Of a DNA stretch of 64,000 nt, positions 8,360-19,444 are shown piece by piece. Numbering within the stretch: position 1 is the stretch's first letter; each line of letters starts with the position of its first letter. A model generated the notes under the pieces. The model searched no databases. It saw nothing but the letters and a program-made list of their open reading frames with translations, and was not told where the DNA came from. Source of the DNA: Flavobacterium anhuiense (GTDB taxonomy: Bacteria; Bacteroidota; Bacteroidia; Flavobacteriales; Flavobacteriaceae). The translations under genes and the position numbers were made by a program. The stretch lies in NCBI RefSeq assembly GCF_004151235.1, contig NZ_JUIV01000002.1, positions 434,001-498,000 on the forward strand. Reading direction: 5' to 3'.

Positions 8360-8364
8360 AAAAA

Positions 8365-10491
<2,127 letters not shown>

Positions 10492-10507
10492 TTAGATGTA
10501 TTGTAAT

Positions 10508-12811
10508 TTAATTTATTTGTACAAATTTACTTGCAGTTACAGGTTTTCCGTTAACGATAATTGTTAAATCTTGATCGCCGTCTACAGTAAAAGTTGTTTC
10601 GTTGTGATTTACAGATACTTTAAGAATTTGGTTTCTGAAATTGATTTTAAACGTATAACCTTTCCATTCCTTTGGAATTTTTGGAGAGAAATGAAGCTGA
10701 TCATTTTTCACACGCATTCCTCCAAAGCCTTCCACGATACTCATCCATGTACCGGCCATTGACGTGATATGACAACCTTCTTCTACTTCTTTGTTATAAT
10801 CATCCAAATCCAAACGAGAAGTTCTTAAATAAAATGTATATGCCATGTCCATTTTATCTAAAGCTGCAGCCTGAATTGAGTGTACACAAGGCGAAAGCGA
10901 ACTTTCGTGAACCGTAAATGATTCATAAAACTCGAAATTGCGTTTTAATTCTTCTTTTGAAAAATGATCTTCGAAGAAATAAAAACCTTGTAAAACGTCA
11001 GCCTGTTTGATGTATGGCGAACGCAATACACGATCCCAAGACCATTTTTGGTTGATAGGACGCTGTGATTTATCTAAATCTTTTACCGGAACTAATTCTT
11101 TATCTAAGAAACCGTCTTGCTGTAAGTAGATTCCAAGCTCTTCAGAAATAGGGAAATACATGTCATCTGCCACTTTTTTCCATTCTTTGATTTCTTCTGC
11201 AGAAAGATTTACTTTCTCCATTACTCTTTTATGATCTGCAGGATATTCTGAAGCTACTTTTTCGATTTGCTCCGCAGCAAAATCAATACACCATTTTGCA
11301 ATATAATTGGTGTAGAAATTATTATTGATGTTGTTTTCGTATTCGTTTGGACCAGTAACTCCCAGAATTACGTACTGATTTTTATCTTTTGAAAAAGAAG
11401 CTCTTTGATGCCAGAAACGCGCAATTCCGATTAAAACCTCTAAACCTTTTTCCGGGATATAAGAGTAATCGCCAGTGTAACGGTTATAGTTGTAAATCGC
11501 AAAAGCAATCGCACCGTTTCTATGGATTTCTTCGTGTGTGATTTCCCATTCGTTGTGGCATTCTTCACCGTTCATGGTAACCATTGGGTATAAAGCTGCA
11601 CCGTTTTTGAAACCTAAATTATCTTTAGCATTTTCAATTGCTTTGTCCAATTGATTGTAACGATACGTCAATAAGTTTCTTGCAACTTGCTGATCTTTTG
11701 TTGCCATGTAAAATGGAATACAATACGCCTCAGTGTCCCAATAAGTTGATCCGCCGTATTTTTCTCCTGTAAATCCTTTTGGCCCAATGTTTAAACGAGA
11801 ATCTTTTCCAGAATACGTTTGGTTTAATTGGAAAATGTTGAAACGAATTCCCTGTTGCGCTTTTACATCGCCTTCAATAGTAATATCTGACATTTCCCAA
11901 ACTTTAGCCCAAGCATCGATTTGGTTTTGAAGCAAGGTTTCATAACCTAAAGCAACAGCAGATTTGATTGCTTTTTCGGCTCCAGCTAAGGTATTTTCGT
12001 GGTTTAAAGAAACGGCATAACCTCCAATTTTCTGGATAGTTGAGGTTTGTCCTTTTGCGATAATAGTTCCGTAAGTGTACTGAACTTTATCTACAGTTGA
12101 ATCGATTGTTGATGGTGAAATATTTGCATTTTCTCCGTTAGCAAAAATCGTATTGTGCATGAAAGTCGTAACCTTAAAATGCGTTTTGAAAGTTTGTGCG
12201 GTTACAAAAGCTTCGTTTGTCCCTTTTTTAACCTCTAAAGGTTCCCAGAATTTTTCTTCCCAGTTTGCATCTTCATTGGTTACACCAGCATCGATATAAG
12301 GTTTGTAGACGATTTTTGCATCTTTATTTAAAGGCGTAATATCGTATTTGATAACTCCAGCTTCGTCTAAATCTAACGAAAGAAAACGACGAACATTTAC
12401 AGCGATTTCAGTTCCGTTTTTAAGAACAGCTTCAAAAGAACGATTGTACCAACCTTCTTTCATATTCAATTCTCTACGAAAGTTTCTAACTTCGGTACAA
12501 GTATTTAGATCCAGATTTTCTTCGTTGATTTCGATATCTATTCCTATCCAGTTTGGAGCGTTAAGTACTTTAGCAAAATATTTTGGATAACCGTTTTTCC
12601 ACCAGCCCACTTTTGTTTTGTCTGGATAGTAAATTCCTGCAATATAACTTCCTTGGAAAGTTTCTGCGGAATACGTTTCCTCAAAATTGGCGCGCTGGCC
12701 CATAGCGCCATTCCCGATACTAAAAAGACTTTCAGAAGATTTTACTCTCTCTGCATCAAATCCTTCTTCAATAATAGACCAATTGTCTGGTTTTATATAA
12801 TCTTGGTTCAT
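10508..12811 (-). CDS. GH65 maltose phosphorylase-type enzyme
   Basis: A 767-residue GH65 protein with no signal peptide, so cytosolic. Family marks include the N-terminal SIGNGAMGQRANFEE, the GGSTYWDTEAY segment near residue 353, NGEECHNEWEITHEE near 414, and the likely catalytic acid Glu490 in VTGPNEYENNINNN. Such enzymes split maltose with phosphate into glucose and beta-glucose-1-phosphate. The next-but-upstream gene is beta-phosphoglucomutase, which uses exactly that product, so maltose is the best substrate guess. Trehalose or kojibiose activity cannot be excluded from sequence alone. Confidence 0.92.
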   Translation of the reverse strand: MNQDYIKPDNWSIIEEGFDAERVKSSESLFSIGNGAMGQRANFEETYSAETFQGSYIAGIYYPDKTKVGWWKNGYPKYFAKVLNAPNWIGIDIEINEENLDLNTCTEVRNFRRELNMKEGWYNRSFEAVLKNGTEIAVNVRRFLSLDLDEAGVIKYDITPLNKDAKIVYKPYIDAGVTNEDANWEEKFWEPLEVKKGTNEAFVTAQTFKTHFKVTTFMHNTIFANGENANISPSTIDSTVDKVQYTYGTIIAKGQTSTIQKIGGYAVSLNHENTLAGAEKAIKSAVALGYETLLQNQIDAWAKVWEMSDITIEGDVKAQQGIRFNIFQLNQTYSGKDSRLNIGPKGFTGEKYGGSTYWDTEAYCIPFYMATKDQQVARNLLTYRYNQLDKAIENAKDNLGFKNGAALYPMVTMNGEECHNEWEITHEEIHRNGAIAFAIYNYNRYTGDYSYIPEKGLEVLIGIARFWHQRASFSKDKNQYVILGVTGPNEYENNINNNFYTNYIAKWCIDFAAEQIEKVASEYPADHKRVMEKVNLSAEEIKEWKKVADDMYFPISEELGIYLQQDGFLDKELVPVKDLDKSQRPINQKWSWDRVLRSPYIKQADVLQGFYFFEDHFSKEELKRNFEFYESFTVHESSLSPCVHSIQAAALDKMDMAYTFYLRTSRLDLDDYNKEVEEGCHITSMAGTWMSIVEGFGGMRVKNDQLHFSPKIPKEWKGYTFKINFRNQILKVSVNHNETTFTVDGDQDLTIIVNGKPVTASKFVQIN

Positions 12812-12956
12812 CTTTTAAATTAGATAATTCGGCAATTTGGTAATTCGATAATTGCCTTGGTTTCTTATTAACTTTTTACATTCATTTGAGTAATTGTTTC
12901 ATTAGAATATTTGTCGATGAGCAACATTATCTCATTGACACATTTTCTAATTATCC
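12812..12956. repeat. AT-rich short repeats AATTAGATAATT / GATAATTAG type
   Basis: Short related units such as TTAGATAATTCGG, GGTAATTCGATAATTG and, on the other strand, TTGGATAATTAGAAAATG and GTGTCAATGAGATAATG fill the gap between pgmB and the GH65 gene. The unit nearest pgmB runs across its stop codon. No hairpin terminator is evident, so the operon may continue through it. Confidence 0.5.
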
Positions 12957-13604
12957 AATTAACTCTTCAATAAAGCTTGTTTCGATTTGGGTAAAATCTT
13001 TAAAAATATGATCAGCTTCATGTAAAATTGTTTCCTCACCAATTCCAACACTTACCATTTCTGCAATATTTGCTGCCTGGATTCCGGCAACAGAATCTTC
13101 AAATACAATTGAATTTTTTGGATCAATGTCTAATAATTGAGCCGCTTTCAAGAAAACTTCCGGATCTGGTTTTGCATTGCTGACATCGTTTCCGTCAACA
13201 ATAACATCGAAGTAAGATAGAACTCCAGTTTTTTCTAGAATTGGTCTTGCATTTTTGCTGGCAGAACCCAATGCAATTCCTTGATTTAAATCTCTCAATA
13301 GTTGTAGCACTTTTAAAACTCCTGGAAGAATCTCACTTTCATCCATGTCAACTAGATAAGATAAATAATCTTCATTTTTTTGAATTAGCCATTTGTCTTT
13401 GTCTTCTTGAGAAGCTTGGACATTGCCTAATTCTAATATAATATCTAACGAACGTACACGGCTTACACCTTTTAATAGTTCGTTGTCTTCGTGTGTAAAA
13501 TTTATATTTAATGACTGAGCGATTTTCTGCCAGGCCAAAAAGTGGTATTTAGCGGTGTCTACAATTACGCCGTCAAGGTCGAATATAAATGCCTTTTTGT
13601 TCAT
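12951..13604 (-). CDS. pgmB: Beta-phosphoglucomutase
   Basis: Converts beta-glucose-1-phosphate to glucose-6-phosphate in the cytosol. The 217-residue HAD protein has motif I FDLDGVIVDT (Asp9, Asp11), the cap lysine/arginine region KGVSRVRSLD, motif II LGSASKN, motif III NAKPDPEVF and motif IV VFEDSVAGIQAA. The KGVSR and SASKNA signatures are specific to beta-phosphoglucomutases rather than Gph. It lies between the MFS porter (25-base gap) and the GH65 phosphorylase whose product it uses. The final residues and stop are coded within a repeat unit. Confidence 0.94.
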   Translation of the reverse strand: MNKKAFIFDLDGVIVDTAKYHFLAWQKIAQSLNINFTHEDNELLKGVSRVRSLDIILELGNVQASQEDKDKWLIQKNEDYLSYLVDMDESEILPGVLKVLQLLRDLNQGIALGSASKNARPILEKTGVLSYFDVIVDGNDVSNAKPDPEVFLKAAQLLDIDPKNSIVFEDSVAGIQAANIAEMVSVGIGEETILHEADHIFKDFTQIETSFIEELIG

Positions 13605-13629
13605 TGTGAGGGAAAAATTATTCTTTTAA

Positions 13630-14985
13630 TTATGATTTTTGAGTAAAGTCGTCTACATCTTTTACTTTAGAAACTAAAGCAGCGGCGATTAAAAAACTAA
13701 CTCCACTTGTGACTAAAGCATAAATGGCATCTCCGTTGTAAAGATATTTTACAATAGGACCTCCAATTAATGCATTAACGATTTGTGGGATAACAACAAA
13801 GAAGTTGAAAATTCCCATGTAAACACCCATTTTTTTAGGTGTAATAGATCCTGCTAAGATTGCATAAGGCATTGCTAAAATACTTGCCCAAGCAACTCCA
13901 ATTAAAACCATTGGAAATATAACCCAGTCTTCATTTGGCATGTAATAAATCGATATTAAGCCAATTCCGCCAATAACCAATGAAAGTGAATGTGTTGCTT
14001 TTCGCCCAATTTTTTTTGCTATGTATGGCAAGAAAAACAAAGCAACAATAGCCGAAACTAAGTTATAAACACCAAAAAGAATTCCAACCCAGTCACCAGC
14101 ATCTTGATATTGCTGGCTTGAAGTGTCATTTAATGGCAGTTTGTAAATATGATGTGCAATTGCTGGAGTAGTAAAAACCCACATTCCGAATAGACCGAAC
14201 CAAGAAAAAAATTGCACCCAGCTTAACTGGCGCATTGTTGTTGGCATTTTTGCAAAATCGGTAAAGATGTCTGTAATTTTTGATTTTTCCTCAGAATCAG
14301 AAACCACCTCATTTTGAGGATCTTCAAATTTTGCCAATTCTTCTGGCGAATATTCTTTGGTTGTAAGTAACGTAACCAAGATGGAACCAATTAAAACTGC
14401 TGCGCCAATGATAAATGACAAGGTCAAGTTTAATGGAACACTCCCAGGAATTGTACTGTTTGGCACATGAAACCATTTTGTTAAAATGTAAGGCAAGGCC
14501 GAACCAATTACAGCTCCAAAACCTATTAAAGAAGTTTGGATACTAAATCCTGCAGTACGCTGATCTGTTCTTAAATTATCGCCAACAAGAGCTCTAAAAG
14601 GCTCCATGGCAATGTTGAAAGAAGCATCCATAATCATTAACATTCCAGCTCCAACCCATAAAGCTGGTAAAATAGAAATGAAGATATTGGCTTGCGGCAT
14701 TAATATTAATCCAACCGAAGCTAAAATAGCGCCTACTAAAAAGAAAGGTTTTCGTCTGCCGAACCGTCCCCAGGTTCTATCGCTGTAATGACCAATAATA
14801 GGCTGAACGATTAATCCCATTAAAGGAGCAATAATCCAGAACCAAGAAAGTTCATGTACGTCGGCACCGAAAATTTGAAGAATTCTACTGGCATTTGCAT
14901 TTTGAAGTGCAAACCCCATTTGTATTCCTAAGAAACCGAAACTCATATTCCAGATTTCCCAGAAACTTAATTTACGCTTTTCCAT
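13630..14985 (-). CDS. MFS sugar transporter (maltose-type)
   Basis: A 451-residue membrane protein with about 12 hydrophobic segments. Features include GHYSDRTWGRFGRRKPFF, the loop 2-3 motif seen in SLC45-like and plant sucrose-porter-like MFS proteins, and FDDP-like acid residues before a central cytoplasmic loop (about residues 210-240). Such porters in Bacteroidota starch loci carry maltose or short maltodextrins across the inner membrane. It is first in the minus-strand operon with pgmB and GH65, which supports that substrate. A 7-bp inverted repeat lies 26 bases upstream of its start and may be an operator. Confidence 0.9.
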   Translation of the reverse strand: MEKRKLSFWEIWNMSFGFLGIQMGFALQNANASRILQIFGADVHELSWFWIIAPLMGLIVQPIIGHYSDRTWGRFGRRKPFFLVGAILASVGLILMPQANIFISILPALWVGAGMLMIMDASFNIAMEPFRALVGDNLRTDQRTAGFSIQTSLIGFGAVIGSALPYILTKWFHVPNSTIPGSVPLNLTLSFIIGAAVLIGSILVTLLTTKEYSPEELAKFEDPQNEVVSDSEEKSKITDIFTDFAKMPTTMRQLSWVQFFSWFGLFGMWVFTTPAIAHHIYKLPLNDTSSQQYQDAGDWVGILFGVYNLVSAIVALFFLPYIAKKIGRKATHSLSLVIGGIGLISIYYMPNEDWVIFPMVLIGVAWASILAMPYAILAGSITPKKMGVYMGIFNFFVVIPQIVNALIGGPIVKYLYNGDAIYALVTSGVSFLIAAALVSKVKDVDDFTQKS

Positions 14986-15010
14986 TATCGTAATTTGTAA
15001 AAAATTATAC

Positions 15011-15029
15011 GATAAGCGCTTTGCTTATC
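15011..15029. promoter_or_regulatory. Candidate operator upstream of the MFS gene
   Basis: GATAAGC and GCTTATC form a perfect 7-bp inverted repeat around GCTTT, 26 bases from the MFS start codon. Position and symmetry would suit a repressor site, possibly for the LacI protein coded next door. No second exact copy was found before susC. Confidence 0.3.
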
Positions 15030-15112
15030 AAAACTTACTGTTTTTTCGAAGTAAAAGTAAAAGCCTTGACGGGCGTAAAAGTATTAATTATTTTTTTATT
15101 TATGCTAATAAA

Positions 15113-15139
15113 AAAGCCATAAATATTTTTTATGGCTTT
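15113..15139 (-). terminator. Terminator of the lacI-type gene
   Basis: AAAGCCATAAA (15113-15123) pairs with TTTATGGCTTT (15129-15139) around a 5-base loop, followed on the minus strand by a T-rich stretch. It lies 24 bases past the regulator stop and separates it from the MFS operon. Confidence 0.8.
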
Positions 15140-15162
15140 AGAAAGTATTGATTTTAAGATTT

Positions 15163-16194
15163 TTAGTCAGTAGATTCTCTTTTTATTAAATGGGTTTCTA
15201 TGACTTCTGTTGTGTAATTTTCAGTATGCTCTTCGTCATCATCTTCTTCGGCTTCAAGCCTTTCGATAAGCATTTTGGCAGCTTTACTACCCATTTTTTC
15301 GCCACTCTGACTTACTGTTGTAATGGTTGGAGTTGAATATTTGGAAATAATTCCATCAGTAAATGCAATTACGGCTAAATCTTCAGGAACTTTTAGTCCC
15401 ATTTTATTTGCTGTTTTGATAATAGTTACCGCAAAAAGTTCATTTACAGCAAAAACAGCATCAAAAGCTCTTGCATGGAGAAGCTCAGAAATAGTTATCT
15501 CACAAGTATCTACATCTTCAATTTTGATTATTAAATCTTCGCTAAAAGCAATTCCGTTGTCCAAAAGTGCTTTCTCATAGCCATCAGTTCTAAGTTTTCC
15601 AACGCTTACATAATCTACGGTAGTTACCAAAGCGATCTTTCTACGTCCGTTGTCAATTAAACTTTGAACAGCTTCGTATGCAGCAGCTTTATCATCAATA
15701 ATAACTTTATCACATAAAATGTCGTTTGTAACGCGGTCAAACATTACTACAGGCATCCCTTGATTGATAACTTCAGTGATATGATGAAAGTCGCCTTTAA
15801 ATTGTGTTTCTTTCGAAAGAGACATGATAAAACCATCGATACTTCCGTTGGCCAACATCTCCATATTTAGAACTTCTTTATCAAAAGAATCGTCTGATAC
15901 ACAGATAACTACACTGTATCCATATTCGTTTGCTACCTGTTCAACTCCGTTGATAACCGTAGAGAAAAAATAATGTACAATTTCTGGAATAATAATGCCG
16001 ATACTTTTAGTTTTTCGGTTCTTTAAACTAAGGGCAATATTGTTTGGTTTGTAGTTGTAAAACTTCGCAAAAGCCTGCACTTTTAGTCGTGTTTCTTCGC
16101 CAATTTCAAGACTGTTTCTAAGTGATTTAGAGACAGTTGAGATAGACACGTCAAGCTCCTTTGCAATCTGTTTGAGGGTTATTTTACGTTTCAT
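15163..16194 (-). CDS. LacI-family transcriptional regulator of the maltodextrin locus
   Basis: A 343-residue LacI/GalR protein. The N-terminal helix-turn-helix is ITLKQIAKELDVSISTVSKSLRN, with the hinge region after residue 50. The periplasmic-binding-like sensor starts at KSIGIIIPEIVHYFF near residue 64 and ends near residue 325. It is divergent from susC (236-base gap) and upstream of the catabolic operon, so it most likely controls both. Whether it represses or activates, and whether maltose or another sugar is the ligand, cannot be read from the sequence. It replaces the SusR-type regulator seen in Bacteroides. Confidence 0.92.
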   Translation of the reverse strand: MKRKITLKQIAKELDVSISTVSKSLRNSLEIGEETRLKVQAFAKFYNYKPNNIALSLKNRKTKSIGIIIPEIVHYFFSTVINGVEQVANEYGYSVVICVSDDSFDKEVLNMEMLANGSIDGFIMSLSKETQFKGDFHHITEVINQGMPVVMFDRVTNDILCDKVIIDDKAAAYEAVQSLIDNGRRKIALVTTVDYVSVGKLRTDGYEKALLDNGIAFSEDLIIKIEDVDTCEITISELLHARAFDAVFAVNELFAVTIIKTANKMGLKVPEDLAVIAFTDGIISKYSTPTITTVSQSGEKMGSKAAKMLIERLEAEEDDDEEHTENYTTEVIETHLIKRESTD

Positions 16195-16237
16195 GTAGTT
16201 AATTGAAAAAAATCTAATTAATAATAAAGGTGTATAA

Positions 16238-16364
16238 TATTTTTGGTATTTGCAATTTTAACGCTAAAAGATTACAAAAAATAGAAAGTTTTCAACACTA
16301 CCACGTTTTCGTAAAGCAATAAAAATTGCCTCCTGTCGAGCATGTTAATAAATTCATAATTTTG
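16238..16364 (+). promoter_or_regulatory. susC promoter region, candidate -7 boxes and operator
   Basis: Two matches to the Bacteroidota -7 consensus TAnnTTTG are present, TATTTTTG (16238-16245) and TAATTTTG (16357-16364). Neither has a TTG at the usual spacing, as expected for a regulated promoter. Between them lies ACGTTTTCGT (16303-16312), a CG-centred half-symmetric site of the sort LacI proteins bind. All are weak calls. Confidence 0.3.
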
Positions 16365-16430
16365 AAATTCGAAGTAAAATTAAAAACTTAACTAACATTC
16401 AAAAACTCAAAACTAATTTAAACAAAAAGT

Positions 16431-19409
16431 ATGAAAACAATTTACAAAAAGTTGTTATTTTTATTCCTATTGTTGCCTTTTAGTGTGTTGGCTCAGAACA
16501 CTTTAAAAGGGATTGTTGTTGACAAAACAACAAATCAACCAATACCAGGAGTAAATGTAAATGTACAAGGTGCTCCAAACGGTGCATCAACTGGATTTGA
16601 TGGAAATTACCAGCTGTCAAATGTTAAAAACGGTAACAAAATCGTTGTTTCTTTTATTGGCTACAAAACAGAAACAATTGAGTACACTGGTCAAAAAACA
16701 CTTAACATTTCTTTAGAAGAAGATACTAATCAACTTAAAGAAGTTGTAGTACAAGTTGGTTATGGTACTGTTAAGAAAAAAGATGCAACAGGATCTGTTT
16801 CTCAAATTTCAGCAAAAGAATTTAACAAAGGAATTAATGTAACTCCAGAAACTTTGATCAGCGGACGTATTGCTGGTGTAAATGTAGTAGGAGGGGGTGC
16901 TCCAGGTGCTAAAGCTGATATTAGAATTCGTGGAGGATCTTCATTAACGGCATCAAATGAGCCTTTAATTGTAGTAGATGGACTTCCGTTAACAAATGAT
17001 GTTCCTAGTGGAGCAACAAGTATTTTGTCTACAATTGATCCAAATGACATTGAGTCTTTTACAGTATTGAAAGATGCTTCTGCTGCTGCGATTTATGGAT
17101 CTCGTGCTGCAAGTGGTGTAATCGTTATTACTACTAAAAAAGGATCAAAAGGAGGAGTGAAAGTTAATTTTAGTTCTCAAGTTGGTATAAATACTGTTGC
17201 AAATCAAGTAGATGTTTTAAATGCAGATCAATTTCGTGCGTTAGTTAACGAAAAAGGTTCTCCTGCTCAAAAAGCATTGTTAGGAACAGCAAATACAAAT
17301 TGGCAGGATGAAATATTCCATACAGCTTTAACAACTAACAATAATATCTCTGTTAGTGGGGCTTTGTTTGATAAATTGCCTGTACGTTTATCTGTTGGAA
17401 ATGTTGATAATCCTGGAATTCTTAGAAATACTTCTTTTGAAAGAACTACGACATCGATATCGTTAAATCCTGTTTTATTTGATAATCATTTGAAAATTGA
17501 TATTAACGGAAACTTAGCTTTTGGAAAAAATCAATTTCAAGATGAAAATGCTGTTATTGGAAGTGCTATCGGGTTTGATCCAACACAATCAGTTTATGAA
17601 GAAGGATCTCGTTATGGAGGATATTTTGAATGGTTAGAAGCTAATGGGAATGTGCCATTATTACCGGCAAGAAACCCGGTTGCAAGATTAAATCAAGATA
17701 ATAGAAGAGCTACTTCGACTAGAAAATGGGGGAATGTTAGATTGGATTACAAATTTCACTTCTTTGAAGATTTAAGAGCCGTTGTTGAAGCTGGTATTGA
17801 TAGATTTGACAGTAATGGAAATACTACGGTAAGTACAGAAAGTATCTTAGGATATCAGCCAAAACCATTTAACGGTCCTGATTATGTAAACTATGGAAAC
17901 TATTCTAAGTACACAGATATGCTTCAAAATAAGAACTTAAATGCTTACTTTAATTATGTTAAGGATTTAGGCAAGTTTAAAGTTGATGCAACAGCTGGTT
18001 ACAATTACCAATTATTCCAGAGAGAAAGATATCAATCAGGAGAATTAAGACAGCCAAATCCTAACACAGATGTCATTACAAGTCCAGATATTAATTTACA
18101 ATCGTATTTCGGCCGTGTTAACTTAGGATATGATAGTAGATATTTAGCAACTGTAAATTATAGAAGAGATGGGAGTTCTCGTTTTTCTGAAAAATACAGA
18201 TGGGGTAATTTTGGTGGAGTTGCTTTAGCTTGGAATGTGGCCGAAGAAGCTTTTTTGAAAGATAATGAAACCTTGTCAAGTCTTAAGCTAAGATTTGGTT
18301 ATGGAACAACTGGTCAACAAGATGTTGTTACTGCGGCATACGATTACCTAAAAAGAGTAACTCTGGGTACAATTAATACGCAGTATATTTTTGGCGGTAA
18401 GGTTTATTCAACTGCTAGACCTGAAGGATATAATGAAAATATTAAATGGGAGGAATTAGCAGAAATGAACGTTGGTATAGATTTCGGATTTTTAAATGAT
18501 AAAATTACAGGATCTGTAAACTATTTTGATAAAAAATCAAGTGATTTGTTAGCTGATGTCGTGGTTCCTGATGGAGCAAATATTAGAAATTCAGGGATTT
18601 ATAACATTGGTAGTGTAAGAACTAAAGGTATTGAGTTTAATATTCAATCAGATGTTGTTAAAAATGATAATTTAACTTGGAATGTTGCTTTTAACACAAC
18701 ATACATAGATCAGAAAATTGATAATTTAGGTACTACAGTACCTGGTTTTCAAGGATATTTAACAGGAGATGATATTGCGGGAGGAGCTGGAAATAAAATT
18801 CAAGTCAACTCTGTAGGTTATGCTCCAAGATCATTCCTGGTTTATGAGCAATTATATGATGCAAATAAAAAACCTATTGCAGGTGCTTATGTAGATAGAA
18901 ATGGTGACGGAAAAATTGATGCTTCAGATCGTTACAGATTCCATAAGCCTACAGCAGATTACACATTTGGTTTATTCTCTACTTTAAATTATAAAAAGTT
19001 TGATTTTACAATGAACTGGAGAGCAAGTTTAGGAAATTATATTTTCGATAACGTAAGCTCAAACTTAGGATATTCTGATGCTGCTTTAAGAAGAGATACA
19101 GATTTATCAAATGTTAGCGCAGATTATTTGAATACTGGTTTTAAATATGAAGATAATGGTACACAACGTTATTTGTCTAATTATTATATTAAGGATGCTT
19201 CTTTTATCAAATTAGATAATATTACTTTAGGTTACACTTTCGATAAAAATTTATTAAAAGCTGCTTCTTTAAGATTTACAGCGGGAGTTCAAAATGTATT
19301 TGTGTTAACAAAATACAATGGTTTAGATCCAGAGAGATTCAATGGAATTGATAATAATGTATATCCAAGAGCTAGAACTTTCTTGTTTGGTGTGAATGCA
19401 AGTTTCTAG
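16431..19409 (+). CDS. susC: SusC/RagA-family TonB-dependent outer membrane transporter
   Basis: A 992-residue outer membrane porin-like transporter. A signal peptide ending VLAQ is followed by a carboxypeptidase-like regulatory domain (about 23-105, KGIVVDKTTNQPIPGVNV). The plug domain lies at about 115-225 (RIRGGSSLTASNEPLIVVDG and the SusC signature DASAAAIYGSRAASGVIVITTK). The large beta-barrel ends in an aromatic-containing strand (FLFGVNASF). It imports maltooligosaccharides with TonB energy, in a complex with SusD, coded 35 bases downstream. Length is normal. Divergent transcription from the LacI gene implies joint control. Confidence 0.96.
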   Translation: MKTIYKKLLFLFLLLPFSVLAQNTLKGIVVDKTTNQPIPGVNVNVQGAPNGASTGFDGNYQLSNVKNGNKIVVSFIGYKTETIEYTGQKTLNISLEEDTNQLKEVVVQVGYGTVKKKDATGSVSQISAKEFNKGINVTPETLISGRIAGVNVVGGGAPGAKADIRIRGGSSLTASNEPLIVVDGLPLTNDVPSGATSILSTIDPNDIESFTVLKDASAAAIYGSRAASGVIVITTKKGSKGGVKVNFSSQVGINTVANQVDVLNADQFRALVNEKGSPAQKALLGTANTNWQDEIFHTALTTNNNISVSGALFDKLPVRLSVGNVDNPGILRNTSFERTTTSISLNPVLFDNHLKIDINGNLAFGKNQFQDENAVIGSAIGFDPTQSVYEEGSRYGGYFEWLEANGNVPLLPARNPVARLNQDNRRATSTRKWGNVRLDYKFHFFEDLRAVVEAGIDRFDSNGNTTVSTESILGYQPKPFNGPDYVNYGNYSKYTDMLQNKNLNAYFNYVKDLGKFKVDATAGYNYQLFQRERYQSGELRQPNPNTDVITSPDINLQSYFGRVNLGYDSRYLATVNYRRDGSSRFSEKYRWGNFGGVALAWNVAEEAFLKDNETLSSLKLRFGYGTTGQQDVVTAAYDYLKRVTLGTINTQYIFGGKVYSTARPEGYNENIKWEELAEMNVGIDFGFLNDKITGSVNYFDKKSSDLLADVVVPDGANIRNSGIYNIGSVRTKGIEFNIQSDVVKNDNLTWNVAFNTTYIDQKIDNLGTTVPGFQGYLTGDDIAGGAGNKIQVNSVGYAPRSFLVYEQLYDANKKPIAGAYVDRNGDGKIDASDRYRFHKPTADYTFGLFSTLNYKKFDFTMNWRASLGNYIFDNVSSNLGYSDAALRRDTDLSNVSADYLNTGFKYEDNGTQRYLSNYYIKDASFIKLDNITLGYTFDKNLLKAASLRFTAGVQNVFVLTKYNGLDPERFNGIDNNVYPRARTFLFGVNASF

Positions 19410-19444
19410 TAGATTATTGAAAAATAAATTTAAAAAAATATAAA

